Source of the DNA: Candidatus Nanopelagicus abundans
GTDB taxonomy: Bacteria; Actinomycetota; Actinomycetes; Nanopelagicales; Nanopelagicaceae
NCBI RefSeq assembly: GCF_002288305.1
Contig: NZ_CP016779.1
Coordinates: 1 to 64,000 of the forward strand
DNA: 64,000 nt
Direction of reading: 5' to 3'
The position numbers were made by a program, and so were the translations under genes. This document shows, piece by piece, positions 20,723-32,741 of this stretch. Within the stretch, counting starts at the first letter, position 1. Each line of letters begins with the position of its first letter. The notes under the pieces are model-generated. The model ran no database searches, had not been told where the DNA came from, and was given only the letters and a program-made list of their open reading frames with translations.

Positions 20723-22741
20723 ATGTCACTGCCATATCCAGCAGCTCCAGCCCAATCAGTATCTAGAAATGTGCTGGCAATACCTGCGTTTAGAAAACTT
20801 TGGCAAGCAATGGCATTCTCATCTTTTGGTGATTGGCTAGGTCTTCTTGCTTGCACAGCTTTAGCTCAGCAACTAGCTGGTGGAGATTATGCAAAGGCAA
20901 ACTTTGCAATTGCAGGAGTTTTTATTGTCAGACTACTTCCAGCAGCTTTGCTTGGCCCATTCGCTGGAGTAATTGCTGATCGCTTTGATCGAAGAAGATT
21001 AATGATTATCTGCGATATTTTAAGATTCTCACTTTATTTATCAATACCAATTGTTGGTAATTACTTTTGGCTTTATACCGCAACTATATTAGTTGAAATT
21101 GTTACATTATTTTGGTCACCAGCTAAGGAAGCATCTGTACCCAATCTTGTTCCAAAATTAAAACTAGAAAGTGCTAATCAAGTCTCACTTCTTGCTGCTT
21201 ATGGGACCGCACCTATTGCTGCAATAGTTTTTTCGACTCTGGCAATTTTTACAGGCGCAATTAACTCAGCCCTTGGTAATAAAACACAAGCCTCTGCTGC
21301 TGATTTAGCTTTGTATATAAATGCAATTAGTTTTGCTTTTTGTGCTTACACAATTTGGCGTTTAAAGGAGATACCAGAGGGTCCTGGCAAAAATCTAAAG
21401 CAGATCTCACTAGGTAAATCACTTTGGGATGGATTCTCATTTATCAAAGATTCTAAAATTATCAAAGGTCTTATATTTGGAATGCTCGGTGCTTTCTTTG
21501 CAGCAGGTGCGGTAATTGGTTTAGCCAGAACATTTGTTGATGACCTACAAGCAGGTGAAGCTGCCTACGGTATTTTATTTGGCTCAGTGTTTCTTGGCCT
21601 AGCACTTGGAATATCCTTTGGCCCTAAAGTTTTTTCACAGTTTTCTAGAAGGCGCTTATTTGGAATATCTTTAACAATTTCAGGGATTTTATTAGTAACT
21701 CTTTCATTAATGTTAAACCTAGTACTTGCAATCTTTATAACAATCATTCTTGGTCTCTTTGCTGGTATTTCTTGGGTAACCGGATTTACCATGCTAGGAC
21801 TTGAGGTTGAAGATGAGGTGCGCGGGCGCACATTTGCATTTGTGCAGTCTTTAATTCGCGTTGCATTAGTACTAGTACTGGCGGTGTCACCATTAATTGC
21901 TGCAGCTATTGGTCAACATACTTACACTTTTAGAACAACAACTCTTACCTATAACGGTGCAGCATTTACTATGTTTTTTGCAGGCCTCATTGCAGTACTA
22001 GTAGGAGTGATTTCATATATACAAATGCGAGATCGGCCAAATGTTTCACTATTAAGTGATATCAAATCAGCATTTCGTGGCGAGTTAGGCACAATTACCG
22101 GACAAGCAACCGCTGGTGTGTTTATTACTTTTGAAGGTGGGGAAGGTTCTGGTAAATCAACTCAGACTAAGTTATTAAAAGATTGGCTAGAAAAGAATAA
22201 TGAAACAGTATTACTAACTAGAGAGCCAGGGGGTACACCACTTGGTAATCAGCTCCGCGATATTTTATTAGATAATAAAACTGGAAATATTTCACCACGT
22301 GCTGAAGCTTTAATGTATGCAGCTGATCGAGCAAATCATGTTTACACAATGATTAGGCCCGCGCTAGAAAAAGGTGAAGTAGTAATTAGTGATCGCTTTT
22401 TCGATTCATCTGTTGCATATCAAGGAGCTGGTAGAGTCTTATCACCTGCTGAAGTAGCAAGAATTTCAAGATGGGCCACTGAATCATTAACTCCAACCCT
22501 GACAATTATTATGGATCTTCCAGCTGAGATTGGTTTAGCAAGATTGCAATCAACTGATCGCTTGGAGAGTGAGCCATTGGCATTTCATGAAAGAGTGCGC
22601 CATGAGTATTTAAACCTTGCCTATCAAGACCCTGAAAGATTTTTATTAGTTGATGCCACATTAAGTATTGAACAAATACACCAAGTGATTATTGAAAGAG
22701 TTGGTTTAATTAAAGCTCTTAAAAGAAATCAAAAAAACTAA
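20723..22741 (+). CDS. tmk: MFS transporter-thymidylate kinase fusion protein
   Basis: The 672-residue protein joins two functions. Residues 1 to about 440 form a 12-helix major-facilitator transporter (motif A-like GVIADRFDRRRLM). After a short linker, residues from about 465 form a complete thymidylate kinase with P-loop FEGGEGSGKST (near 471-480), TREPGGTPLG, the DR motif VISDRFFDSSVAYQG and a lid region. Thymidylate kinase phosphorylates dTMP to dTDP. Similar membrane-anchored Tmk proteins next to topA and holB are known in actinobacteria. Nothing in the DNA suggests an assembly error: the frame runs open through the junction. The transporter's substrate is unknown. Confidence 0.95.
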   Translation: MSLPYPAAPAQSVSRNVLAIPAFRKLWQAMAFSSFGDWLGLLACTALAQQLAGGDYAKANFAIAGVFIVRLLPAALLGPFAGVIADRFDRRRLMIICDILRFSLYLSIPIVGNYFWLYTATILVEIVTLFWSPAKEASVPNLVPKLKLESANQVSLLAAYGTAPIAAIVFSTLAIFTGAINSALGNKTQASAADLALYINAISFAFCAYTIWRLKEIPEGPGKNLKQISLGKSLWDGFSFIKDSKIIKGLIFGMLGAFFAAGAVIGLARTFVDDLQAGEAAYGILFGSVFLGLALGISFGPKVFSQFSRRRLFGISLTISGILLVTLSLMLNLVLAIFITIILGLFAGISWVTGFTMLGLEVEDEVRGRTFAFVQSLIRVALVLVLAVSPLIAAAIGQHTYTFRTTTLTYNGAAFTMFFAGLIAVLVGVISYIQMRDRPNVSLLSDIKSAFRGELGTITGQATAGVFITFEGGEGSGKSTQTKLLKDWLEKNNETVLLTREPGGTPLGNQLRDILLDNKTGNISPRAEALMYAADRANHVYTMIRPALEKGEVVISDRFFDSSVAYQGAGRVLSPAEVARISRWATESLTPTLTIIMDLPAEIGLARLQSTDRLESEPLAFHERVRHEYLNLAYQDPERFLLVDATLSIEQIHQVIIERVGLIKALKRNQKN

Positions 22742-23889
22742 TGAGTGTTTTTGACCAATTAGTTGATCAGCAGCAGGTAACTAAGGTTCTTAAAGATGCA
22801 GTATTAGCAGCGAGTGATACTGGCAATTTTGGCCAACAAATGACCCATGCTTGGCTTTTTACCGGCCCAGCTGGCTCAGGTAGATCAAACGCAGCAATAG
22901 CTTTCGCTGCCGCATTAGTTTGCCCAAAAGGTGGTTGTAATAAGTGCGCTGAATGTTTATCAGCTATTTCAGGCTCACATGCTGATGTTGAATTAATAAA
23001 AACTGAAGGCTTATCAATAAAAATAGATGAGGTCAGGGATTTAATAAGTAGAGCATCTTGGGCACCTTCAGTAGCAAATTATCGAGTTGTAGTTATTGAA
23101 GACGCTGATCGCTTAACTGAGGCGGCTGCAAATGCTTTACTTAAAGTAATAGAAGAGCCAGGTGCTAGGACTGTATGGCTACTTTGCGCGCCAACTCTAA
23201 GTGATGTATTAGCAACAATTAGATCACGTTGTCGCCATCTTGGCCTGCGCACACCATCCATAAAGGCTGTCGCTAAATTACTTATTGAGCGAGATTTAAT
23301 TAGTGAAGATTTAGCAATCTTTGCAGCTAAGGCTTCCCAAGGTCATATTGGGGTAGCTAGATATCTTGCAACTGATAAACAAGTAAGAGATGACAGATTA
23401 ACGACTTTAAAGATTCCCTTAATGATTACAGATATTTCCTCCGCATATAAAGCAGCCCAGTTACTAGTTGATACAGCCAAAGCGCGAGCTGAAGCAGATG
23501 CTGAGGTGCGCGATAACGCTGAGATTGAAAAGTTAAAACAAGCTTGGGGATCAACTGGTTCAAAACTTGCAGCCGGAGGAGCGAAAGCGGTTAAAGAGTT
23601 AGAGAAGGAACAAAAAACTAGAAGCACTAGATTAGTTAGAGATTATTTAGATAGAGCGCTTTTAGATCTAGCAACACTTTATCGAGATGTAATGCTTGTT
23701 CAGTCTGGAGTAAGTGAGAGCCTAATTAACTCTGATCTAAAAACTGAGATTACAAAAATGGCTGGCTCAATTACTGAGAGTAAAACTTTGTTAAAGATTC
23801 AAATGATTTTAAAGGCAAGAACAAATTTGGCCCATAATGCCGCCCCATTACTGACAATTGAAGCACTTATGTGTGAGTTACGGCGCTAA
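22741..23889 (+). CDS. holB: DNA polymerase III delta-prime subunit
   Basis: Delta-prime is a stator subunit of the clamp loader. The 382-residue protein has the AAA+ fold with GPAGSGRSNAA (a modified, probably non-hydrolysing Walker A), a zinc module CPKGGCNKCAEC (about 61-72), EDADRLTEAAANALLKVIEEP and SRC in TIRSRCRHL. Its ATG overlaps the tmk stop by one base. A charged insertion near residues 250-300 contains a short coiled coil. Confidence 0.95.
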   Translation: MSVFDQLVDQQQVTKVLKDAVLAASDTGNFGQQMTHAWLFTGPAGSGRSNAAIAFAAALVCPKGGCNKCAECLSAISGSHADVELIKTEGLSIKIDEVRDLISRASWAPSVANYRVVVIEDADRLTEAAANALLKVIEEPGARTVWLLCAPTLSDVLATIRSRCRHLGLRTPSIKAVAKLLIERDLISEDLAIFAAKASQGHIGVARYLATDKQVRDDRLTTLKIPLMITDISSAYKAAQLLVDTAKARAEADAEVRDNAEIEKLKQAWGSTGSKLAAGGAKAVKELEKEQKTRSTRLVRDYLDRALLDLATLYRDVMLVQSGVSESLINSDLKTEITKMAGSITESKTLLKIQMILKARTNLAHNAAPLLTIEALMCELRR

Positions 23890-23931
23890 ATATGGTAACT
23901 AGCACACTCATTGATAGGGCAAAATACTCTC

Positions 23932-24576
23932 ATGCGTCTTGACCATATTTCCTACGTTGCCTCTCATGATCAAATCTCTGATGTTGTGAACCGGATAGGT
24001 TCTCAAATTAGTACTGCATTTATCGATGGTGGTATTCACCCAAAGTTTGGAACTAGAAATTTCACTGCTCCATTATTAAATGGTCAATACCTTGAGATTG
24101 TTTGTCCACTAGATCACCCAGCAACTGATGCCACACCATTTGGCCAAGCCGTTAAGAAAAAAGCAGAGGCTGGCGGCGGATGGCTTACCTGGGTATTTAG
24201 TTCAAGTGATTTAGCAGGTATCGAGGAAAAATTTGGTAGAAAAGCAGCTGATGGTTATAGGACTCGGCCAGATGGCAGTGAATTAAAGTGGAAGCAAATT
24301 GGTGTTAAAGAAATTATTGGATCTGGTGAGTTACCATTTTTTATTCAATGGCTAACTGATAATCATCCATCAAAGGATGGAAATAGCGTTGCAAAAATTA
24401 GCAAGCTTGTTATTGCAGATGATGAAAAATTAGCTGATTCTTGGTTTCAAGATGAGATTAAATCTGCGCTAACTGGTGTTGAAATTGAATGGGTTAAGCC
24501 TGAATCAAATGAGGGCGATAAAGGAATTGTTGCAGTTGAATTAACTGTGAATAATTCAAAAATAAGGCTTGATTAA
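23932..24576 (+). CDS. VOC/glyoxalase-like fold protein, function unknown
   Basis: About 214 residues beginning MRLDHISYVASHDQI. The N-terminal half resembles the glyoxalase-like (VOC superfamily) domain found in many actinobacterial hypotheticals, with LDHISYV and a metal-site-type glutamate in NGQYLEIVCPLDHP. I chose ATG 23932 over an upstream in-frame TTG at 23911 because LDHISYV normally lies at the N-terminus of such proteins. No active-site assignment can be made. It follows holB by 42 bases and may be co-transcribed. Confidence 0.7.
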   Translation: MRLDHISYVASHDQISDVVNRIGSQISTAFIDGGIHPKFGTRNFTAPLLNGQYLEIVCPLDHPATDATPFGQAVKKKAEAGGGWLTWVFSSSDLAGIEEKFGRKAADGYRTRPDGSELKWKQIGVKEIIGSGELPFFIQWLTDNHPSKDGNSVAKISKLVIADDEKLADSWFQDEIKSALTGVEIEWVKPESNEGDKGIVAVELTVNNSKIRLD

Positions 24577-24633
24577 TAGTTGGTAAGTAAGAAAAATAAA
24601 GTAAGGTAAACTTAAGCTAGTAATTTCCCATGT

Positions 24634-24700
24634 GCTTACACTTTGTAAGCGCCTTGCGGGTCTTAATCTCTAATCACCACCAAGACGCGCATCATGTCTT
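24634..24700 (+). promoter_or_regulatory. Structured 5' leader of the DEAD-box helicase with competing stems
   Basis: Three elements lie in the 136-base gap before the helicase gene. Hairpin 1 is GCTTAC-ACTTT-GTAAGC (24634-24650). Stem 2 pairs GCGGGTCTT (24656-24664) with AAGACGCGC (24682-24690), with one mismatch in nine. The same AAGAC (24682-24686) can instead pair with GTCTT (24696-24700), which abuts the ribosome-site region. The two pairings exclude each other. A riboregulatory role is inferred. Confidence 0.45.
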
Positions 24701-24712
24701 GTTAGGTTGATT

Positions 24713-26011
24713 ATGTCATTTAAAGATTTAGGCGTTAACGCTGCGCTAATTAAAGCCTTAGTTGCAACAGGTATTGAAAAGCCATTTCCTATTCAAAAAG
24801 CCACATTGCCGGATGCAATTGCTGGCAAAGATATTTTAGGTAGAGGCCAAACCGGCTCTGGCAAAACCCTAGCTTTTGGACTTGCCTTAATGACTCGCCT
24901 AGCTGGTAAAACAGCTAAACCGATGCAACCACTAGCACTCATTCTCTCACCAACTAGAGAACTAGCAATGCAGATCAGTGATGTAATCGCGCCACTTTCT
25001 AGAACAGTAAATTTAAATTCACAAGTTGTTGCAGGTGGACTTTCATACTCTAAACAAATTCAAGCATTAAAACGCGGAGTTCCAATTGTGGTTGCTACCC
25101 CTGGACGTTTAATAGATCTTATTCAAAAAAAGCATATTAAGTTAGATGATATTTCAATTACAGTATTAGATGAAGCAGATCAGATGGCAGATATGGGTTT
25201 CTTGCCAGATGTTAAAAGAATTCTTGATCTAACTAAACCAGGTGGACAAAGAATGTTATTTAGTGCCACATTAGATAAAGATGTCGATTCATTAGTTAAA
25301 AAATACTTAAAAAATCCGATGACTCATTCACTTGCTAATGAGAAATCAACTGCCGGAAATATGAGCCACCACGTGTTAATACTTGAACAAGCACATAAAG
25401 ATTTAATTACTGCTCAGATCGCAGCTAGAAAAGGCAAAAGTATTTTCTTTGTAAGAACTAAACATGGCGCAGATAAGCTAACAAAAAAGATGAACGAAGT
25501 TGGAGTTGCAGTAGGCGCCCTTCATGGTGGTAAAACTCAAGCTCAAAGATCTAGAGTGTTAGAGGCTTTTAAATCAGGAAAAACAAATGCACTAGTAGCA
25601 ACTGATGTAGCAGCTCGCGGAATTCATGTTGATGATGTTTCGTTAGTGGTCCATGTTGATGCTCCTGAAAATCACAAAGATTATTTACATAGAGCAGGTA
25701 GAACTGCTAGAGCAGGCGCAGTTGGAACTGTGGTAACTCTTGCAACACATAAGCAACGCAAAGGTGTACATGGATTAACTGCTAGAGCTGGTGTTAAATT
25801 AAGTGAGTCAACAGTCAGGCCACTTGATGCTAATTTGATAAGAATTACTGGCGCAGCTGAACCATCTGGAATCCCAATTGTCTTAGCCGGTGCTACAAAA
25901 GGTGAAGAGAGTGGAAGATCTGATCGCTACCGCGGTTCAAGATCAAGAGGTGGCGGTAAAAAGAAGAAATCACGCCCTCGCCCACACGAGCGTCGCAAAC
26001 GTCCAAGGTAA
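24713..26011 (+). CDS. DEAD-box ATP-dependent RNA helicase
   Basis: DEAD-box helicases unwind short RNA duplexes in ribosome assembly and RNA decay. The protein of about 432 residues has the Q motif (KPFPIQKATLP), Walker A GRGQTGSGKT, PTRELA, DEAD in VLDEADQMADMGF, SAT, and motifs V and VI (ATDVAARGIH and HRAGRTARAG). A roughly 40-residue Arg/Lys/Gly tail ending in KRPR probably binds RNA. It is closest in layout to RhlE-type proteins. ATG 24713 is preferred over an in-frame TTG at 24707. The structured leader may regulate it. Confidence 0.95.
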   Translation: MSFKDLGVNAALIKALVATGIEKPFPIQKATLPDAIAGKDILGRGQTGSGKTLAFGLALMTRLAGKTAKPMQPLALILSPTRELAMQISDVIAPLSRTVNLNSQVVAGGLSYSKQIQALKRGVPIVVATPGRLIDLIQKKHIKLDDISITVLDEADQMADMGFLPDVKRILDLTKPGGQRMLFSATLDKDVDSLVKKYLKNPMTHSLANEKSTAGNMSHHVLILEQAHKDLITAQIAARKGKSIFFVRTKHGADKLTKKMNEVGVAVGALHGGKTQAQRSRVLEAFKSGKTNALVATDVAARGIHVDDVSLVVHVDAPENHKDYLHRAGRTARAGAVGTVVTLATHKQRKGVHGLTARAGVKLSESTVRPLDANLIRITGAAEPSGIPIVLAGATKGEESGRSDRYRGSRSRGGGKKKKSRPRPHERRKRPR

Positions 26012-26034
26012 AAATTTAGTTAAATACACTTCCT

Positions 26035-28903
<2,869 letters not shown>

Positions 28904-29039
28904 CTCAGGTTTATCTAAGCCACCCACGCTCAGTTTCCCTAGCCACCAGCGCTAATTAAGTTAATTACACCCTCACCTATCAGCCTTAATTGCTAGGGTT
29001 GTCTTACTTCCAAAGCAGTTTAAGCCTACAGGAGAGAAT

Positions 29040-29975
29040 TTGGCCGACGACGACGATATCAATTCAGAAGAAATAATTACTGAAGAGATGCTTTGGGAAA
29101 GAATTCCTGAAGTGCAAGGTCTTGATCGAGCAAATACATATTACGAATTATCTGCGCGAATTTATGCACGCGGTCAATACGATGAAGCATTAGCGTTAGC
29201 TGAAACAGCGCGAGATATTTATTCAGATCTTGGCGCAATCGCACCAGCTGATGGCTTAGCCCAGGCTTACTCAGCAATTGGTTATAACTTAAATCAATTA
29301 AAGCGAATGAATGAAGCAGCTAATGCAATGAGTAAAGCAGTTGACCTACTTCGTGAAACAAAATCACCAATGGCAATCGAACTTGCCTGCACCTTAGGTG
29401 AGTGGTGGTTTAACTCTAAAGAGTATGAAAAAACTATTGAGTGTATGAATTTATGTGTGCAGGAGCATTTAGTAGACGGAAATGATTCAGGAGCTGCTAA
29501 TGACATGCACCTAATTGGTTGTGCATATCGGGAATTAAAAAATTATGAGAAAGCACTGGAAGCATTTAAAGAATCTAGAGCGTTGTTTAAAAAACTTAAA
29601 GAGGTTATAAATGTGGCAAGGTGTGATCAAAAAATTGCTCACTGCCTAACTGAGTTAGGAGATGCCGAAGGTGCATTAATTTCTGCGCAAAAATCACTAG
29701 ATGTTTTTGTTACCGCCCATGATCACAGACGTGAGACCTACTCCTCATTTGAATTAGGTAAAGCACAGATTGCCTCAGAGCAGTATGAAGAGGCACTTAT
29801 GACCCTTGAAAATGTGCTTGAGAATGTAACTGAATCAGAGTTTAAAGATTTTGAATTTATTATTGATATTGAGAGAAAAATCTCTGTAACACTTACTAAA
29901 TTAGGCCGCCTTGATGAAGCAGATGAAATTGCTCGTCGCCTTGACGCAGTAGTTGAGGTAATTGACGAAAACTAG
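29040..29975 (+). CDS. TPR-repeat protein, function unknown
   Basis: The 311-residue cytoplasmic protein is almost entirely tetratricopeptide-like helical repeats. About seven are visible, for example YYELSARIYARGQYDEALAL, AYRELKNYEKALEAFKESRA and GKAQIASEQYEEALMTLENV. The N-terminus is strongly acidic (MADDDDINSEE). TPR arrays are protein-binding scaffolds; no enzymatic domain is attached and the partner is unknown. The start is TTG at 29040 after GGAGAG. A TAGGGT hexamer at 28994-28999 is a candidate promoter. Its stop shares CTAG with the convergent methyltransferase. Confidence 0.85.
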   Translation: MADDDDINSEEIITEEMLWERIPEVQGLDRANTYYELSARIYARGQYDEALALAETARDIYSDLGAIAPADGLAQAYSAIGYNLNQLKRMNEAANAMSKAVDLLRETKSPMAIELACTLGEWWFNSKEYEKTIECMNLCVQEHLVDGNDSGAANDMHLIGCAYRELKNYEKALEAFKESRALFKKLKEVINVARCDQKIAHCLTELGDAEGALISAQKSLDVFVTAHDHRRETYSSFELGKAQIASEQYEEALMTLENVLENVTESEFKDFEFIIDIERKISVTLTKLGRLDEADEIARRLDAVVEVIDEN

Positions 29976-30625
29976 TTTTTCGGATGATTACTTGGATTTA
30001 AATGTTGCATCGCCCAGGCATACATTGCAATAGCGCCAGCTGCTGAGGCATTCATAGATCTAGTTGAGCCATATTGAGAAATAGCAAGAACAACTGAACA
30101 AACGGCCACACCCTCATCACTCATACCGGCGCCCTCTTGGCCAAATAACATCACACATCTTTTAGGAAGTGCGGCACTTTCTAATTGTTTTGAAATTGGC
30201 AGATTATCTATACCAATAATTGGCAAGTTTTCCTTATCACACCACTCTTTAAACTCTTCAACGGTTGCGTGGTGATGCACAGTTAGGTATCTATCAGTAA
30301 CCATTGCGCCACGCTTATTCCAATCACGCTTACCCACAATATGAACTGCGCTCACATTAAAAGCATTTGCAGTTCTAACAATCGATCCAATATTTAAATC
30401 GTGTTGCCAATTTTCAATTGCAATTTGTAGATCATGTCGTTTGGTATCAAGTTCAGCGACAATTGCTTCAACCGTCCAATATCTGTATTTATCTAAGACA
30501 TTTCTTCGATCACCATGCTCAAGAAGTGCTTGATCAAAGTGATTATCAGTTGGCCATGGTTTAGAGTGTGGTCCTACGCCAACAACCTGGTAGAACTCAC
30601 CAGGGCCAACAATTGATTCAGACAT
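29972..30625 (-). CDS. SPOUT (TrmH/SpoU) family RNA 2'-O-methyltransferase
   Basis: The 217-residue protein has all three SPOUT knot motifs: NIGSIVRTANAFNV, MLFGQEGAGMSDE and ISQYGSTRSMNASAAGAIA. Family members use S-adenosylmethionine to methylate a ribose 2'-OH in tRNA or rRNA. About 65 N-terminal residues precede the catalytic domain. Substrate RNA cannot be assigned. It is read from a leaderless-type promoter on the minus strand. Confidence 0.92.
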   Translation of the reverse strand: MSESIVGPGEFYQVVGVGPHSKPWPTDNHFDQALLEHGDRRNVLDKYRYWTVEAIVAELDTKRHDLQIAIENWQHDLNIGSIVRTANAFNVSAVHIVGKRDWNKRGAMVTDRYLTVHHHATVEEFKEWCDKENLPIIGIDNLPISKQLESAALPKRCVMLFGQEGAGMSDEGVAVCSVVLAISQYGSTRSMNASAAGAIAMYAWAMQHLNPSNHPKN

Positions 30626-30631
30626 GAGTGA

Positions 30632-30637
30632 ACCTTA
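30632..30637 (-). promoter_or_regulatory. Leaderless-type -10 element for the SPOUT methyltransferase
   Basis: On the minus strand TAAGGT is followed by six bases and then the ATG at 30625. It is preceded by CTTAACCCT, so that CTTAACCCTTAA is formed. The same 12-mer lies at the equivalent place at 53381-53392. Confidence 0.55.
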
Positions 30638-30654
30638 AGGGTTAAGGAGTGATG

Positions 30655-31545
30655 ATGAGAAAATCTTGGCTCCCTGCTTATCTTGCTCTTGGAACAGTCT
30701 GGGGTTGTTCCTTTATCTTCATCGAATTAGGCCTTGAATTCCTAACCCCATTTGGTGTGACTTTCATTAGGTGCGCTTTAGGTGCAATTACGCTAATCAT
30801 AATCTCAAGAATTCGAAAGATTAATCTGCCAACAGATAGAAAAGTTTGGCAAAAGCTGTGGGTAGTTGCCCTGTTGTTAAATGTTATTCCAGGTGTTTTA
30901 TTTGCTTTTGCTCAACAGTATGTAACATCTGTTTTCGCCTCAATTATTAATGCAGCAACTCCACTAATGACGCTAGTGTTTATACTTGTTATTTTTAGAG
31001 AAGAAAAGTTAAAACGAGAACAAATTTTTGGATTACTAATTGGCGCGCTAGGTGTAATGACTGTTGTTGGTGTTTGGAAAGAGCTTGGTGATAATCAACT
31101 AGTTGGCGTGATTGCACTTCTTATTGCAGTATCTTGTTATGGCGCCTCATACCCATACTCAACACGAAATGTTATTCCACTAAAACTAAAGCCGGAGGCG
31201 CTAGCTGCTGGGCAATTGATTATGGCAGCAATAACTCTGCTGCCACTCTTCTTAATTAATGGTATTTCAAATAATTCTTACCCCCGTCAATCAGTAATTG
31301 CAATGCTTTGCTTAGGAATTTTTGGTAGTGGATTTGCGTATATTTGGAACTTTTCTATTACAGCAGCAGCTGGAAGTGCAATTGCAAGCTCGGTGACATA
31401 TTTAACTCCGGTAGTTGCAGTAATTGTGGGGCGCTTGTATTTAGGAGAAGTAATAGTGTGGCATGAAATATTTGGGGCTATAATCGTAATATTGGGTGCT
31501 CTGCTTTCACAAGGAAGATTAAATAGATTGGTAAAGACTAAATGA
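30655..31545 (+). CDS. EamA/DMT-family transporter
   Basis: The protein of about 296 residues has ten predicted membrane helices in two EamA repeats, with GTVWGCSFIFIELGL in the first and SSVTYLTPVVAVIVGRLYLGE in the second. Family members export amino acids, metabolites or nucleobases; the substrate is unknown. ATG 30655 is preferred because AAGGAG (30644-30649) lies five bases upstream; in-frame GTG 30649 and ATG 30652 are too close. Its stop overlaps the dacB start by four bases, which suggests a linked envelope role. Confidence 0.88.
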   Translation: MRKSWLPAYLALGTVWGCSFIFIELGLEFLTPFGVTFIRCALGAITLIIISRIRKINLPTDRKVWQKLWVVALLLNVIPGVLFAFAQQYVTSVFASIINAATPLMTLVFILVIFREEKLKREQIFGLLIGALGVMTVVGVWKELGDNQLVGVIALLIAVSCYGASYPYSTRNVIPLKLKPEALAAGQLIMAAITLLPLFLINGISNNSYPRQSVIAMLCLGIFGSGFAYIWNFSITAAAGSAIASSVTYLTPVVAVIVGRLYLGEVIVWHEIFGAIIVILGALLSQGRLNRLVKTK

Positions 31546-32705
31546 AAAAATTATCAATCTTTATAGTCTCACTTCTGTTTTTAAATATACAGCCAACTCA
31601 CGCGGTTGAAACCTTGCCTCAACCATTTTTTAATTATTTAAATTCAAAATATCTTGGAGATCCTGGTGTTATTTTAATTGATAAAGCAAGTGGTGAAGTT
31701 ATCTATGAAAGTGGTTCAACTAAAGCTAGAACTCCTGCCTCAGTCCTGAAACTCACATCAACTGCTGCAATCGCTCTAACTTTAGATGCTAATACGGTTT
31801 TTAAAACAGCGATTTACAAAACTGAAAAAAGAGGAGTTTTTGTAATTTGGGGAGAAAATGATCCTTGGATAACATCAAATGCAAAATATCGAGATGCTAA
31901 CAAACGTGCTTATATGCCAAAGTTAATTAAGGCAGCATTTGCTTCCGATAAAAAACTTAAAAAAATAACACTTATCTACAAAGGTGTAAATAATTCTGAT
32001 ATCTATTATGCAAAAAAAGCATTAAAAAGAAGAGCATCAGTTGCCTATAAACCACTTAGTAAAAATATTGAAGTTGAATCATTAATTACTGAAAAACTTA
32101 GCCAAGTAGAATCTCCACCACTTTCTAAGATGATTAGATTTGCTTTGCTCTATAGCGATAATGTGCTCTCGCAACGACTTGCAATGCTGGCAACAGGTAA
32201 GAATGGTTATCCATTAAATAAAGAGGGATTAAATGATATGGCTCATGAAAAACTTACCACTCTCGGTATTGATACTAAGGGAATGAAATTAGTAGATGGA
32301 TCTGGTCTTGGTGGTTCTAATCGAATTTCAGCTGTAACTGTCTCAAAACTTCTTCTTAAAATCAGAAGTGAGCCACAACTTAAGGTTGTATATGACTCTT
32401 TGCCAGTTGGAGGTGAATCTGGCACATTAATTGGCCGATATCACACAACTGCTCCACAAGCAGTTGGCATAGTTAAAGCAAAAACTGGTTCAACTCGTCA
32501 TACAGTTTCATTAGCCGGATACACAAGCGCAGGTGAAAAAGAGTATGTATTTGTTGTAATTGCAGATGGTGTTGGTAGAACTAAGCGAAGCCAAAATGCT
32601 GCGCGAAGTGCAATTGATCGAATGCTTGGAACAATTACTAAGCCTGTTGTGATTGGGCTAACACCACCAACGGTTGAAAATAATCCAGTAGTAATCGCTC
32701 AGTAA
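31542..32705 (+). CDS. dacB: D-alanyl-D-alanine carboxypeptidase/endopeptidase (PBP4, peptidase S13)
   Basis: PBP4-type enzymes trim the terminal D-Ala or cross-links of peptidoglycan outside the membrane. The 387-residue protein has a signal peptide (about 1-21, ending in THA). It shows the penicillin-binding triad Ser67-x-x-Lys70 in PASVLKL, SDN in LLYSDNVLSQ, and KTG in VKAKTGSTRHTVSLAGY. The insertion between SxxK and SxN is short compared with E. coli DacB. Start overlaps the DMT gene (ATGA). Confidence 0.93.
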   Translation: MKKLSIFIVSLLFLNIQPTHAVETLPQPFFNYLNSKYLGDPGVILIDKASGEVIYESGSTKARTPASVLKLTSTAAIALTLDANTVFKTAIYKTEKRGVFVIWGENDPWITSNAKYRDANKRAYMPKLIKAAFASDKKLKKITLIYKGVNNSDIYYAKKALKRRASVAYKPLSKNIEVESLITEKLSQVESPPLSKMIRFALLYSDNVLSQRLAMLATGKNGYPLNKEGLNDMAHEKLTTLGIDTKGMKLVDGSGLGGSNRISAVTVSKLLLKIRSEPQLKVVYDSLPVGGESGTLIGRYHTTAPQAVGIVKAKTGSTRHTVSLAGYTSAGEKEYVFVVIADGVGRTKRSQNAARSAIDRMLGTITKPVVIGLTPPTVENNPVVIAQ

Positions 32706-32741
32706 CCAACTTATATAAAGCAGCGGTAGGGTTAGCGGTAA

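Noticed and set aside
23911-23931. TTG start for the VOC-fold protein
   Set aside because: No ribosome site upstream, and the conserved LDHISYV should be at the N-terminus, so ATG 23932 is preferred.
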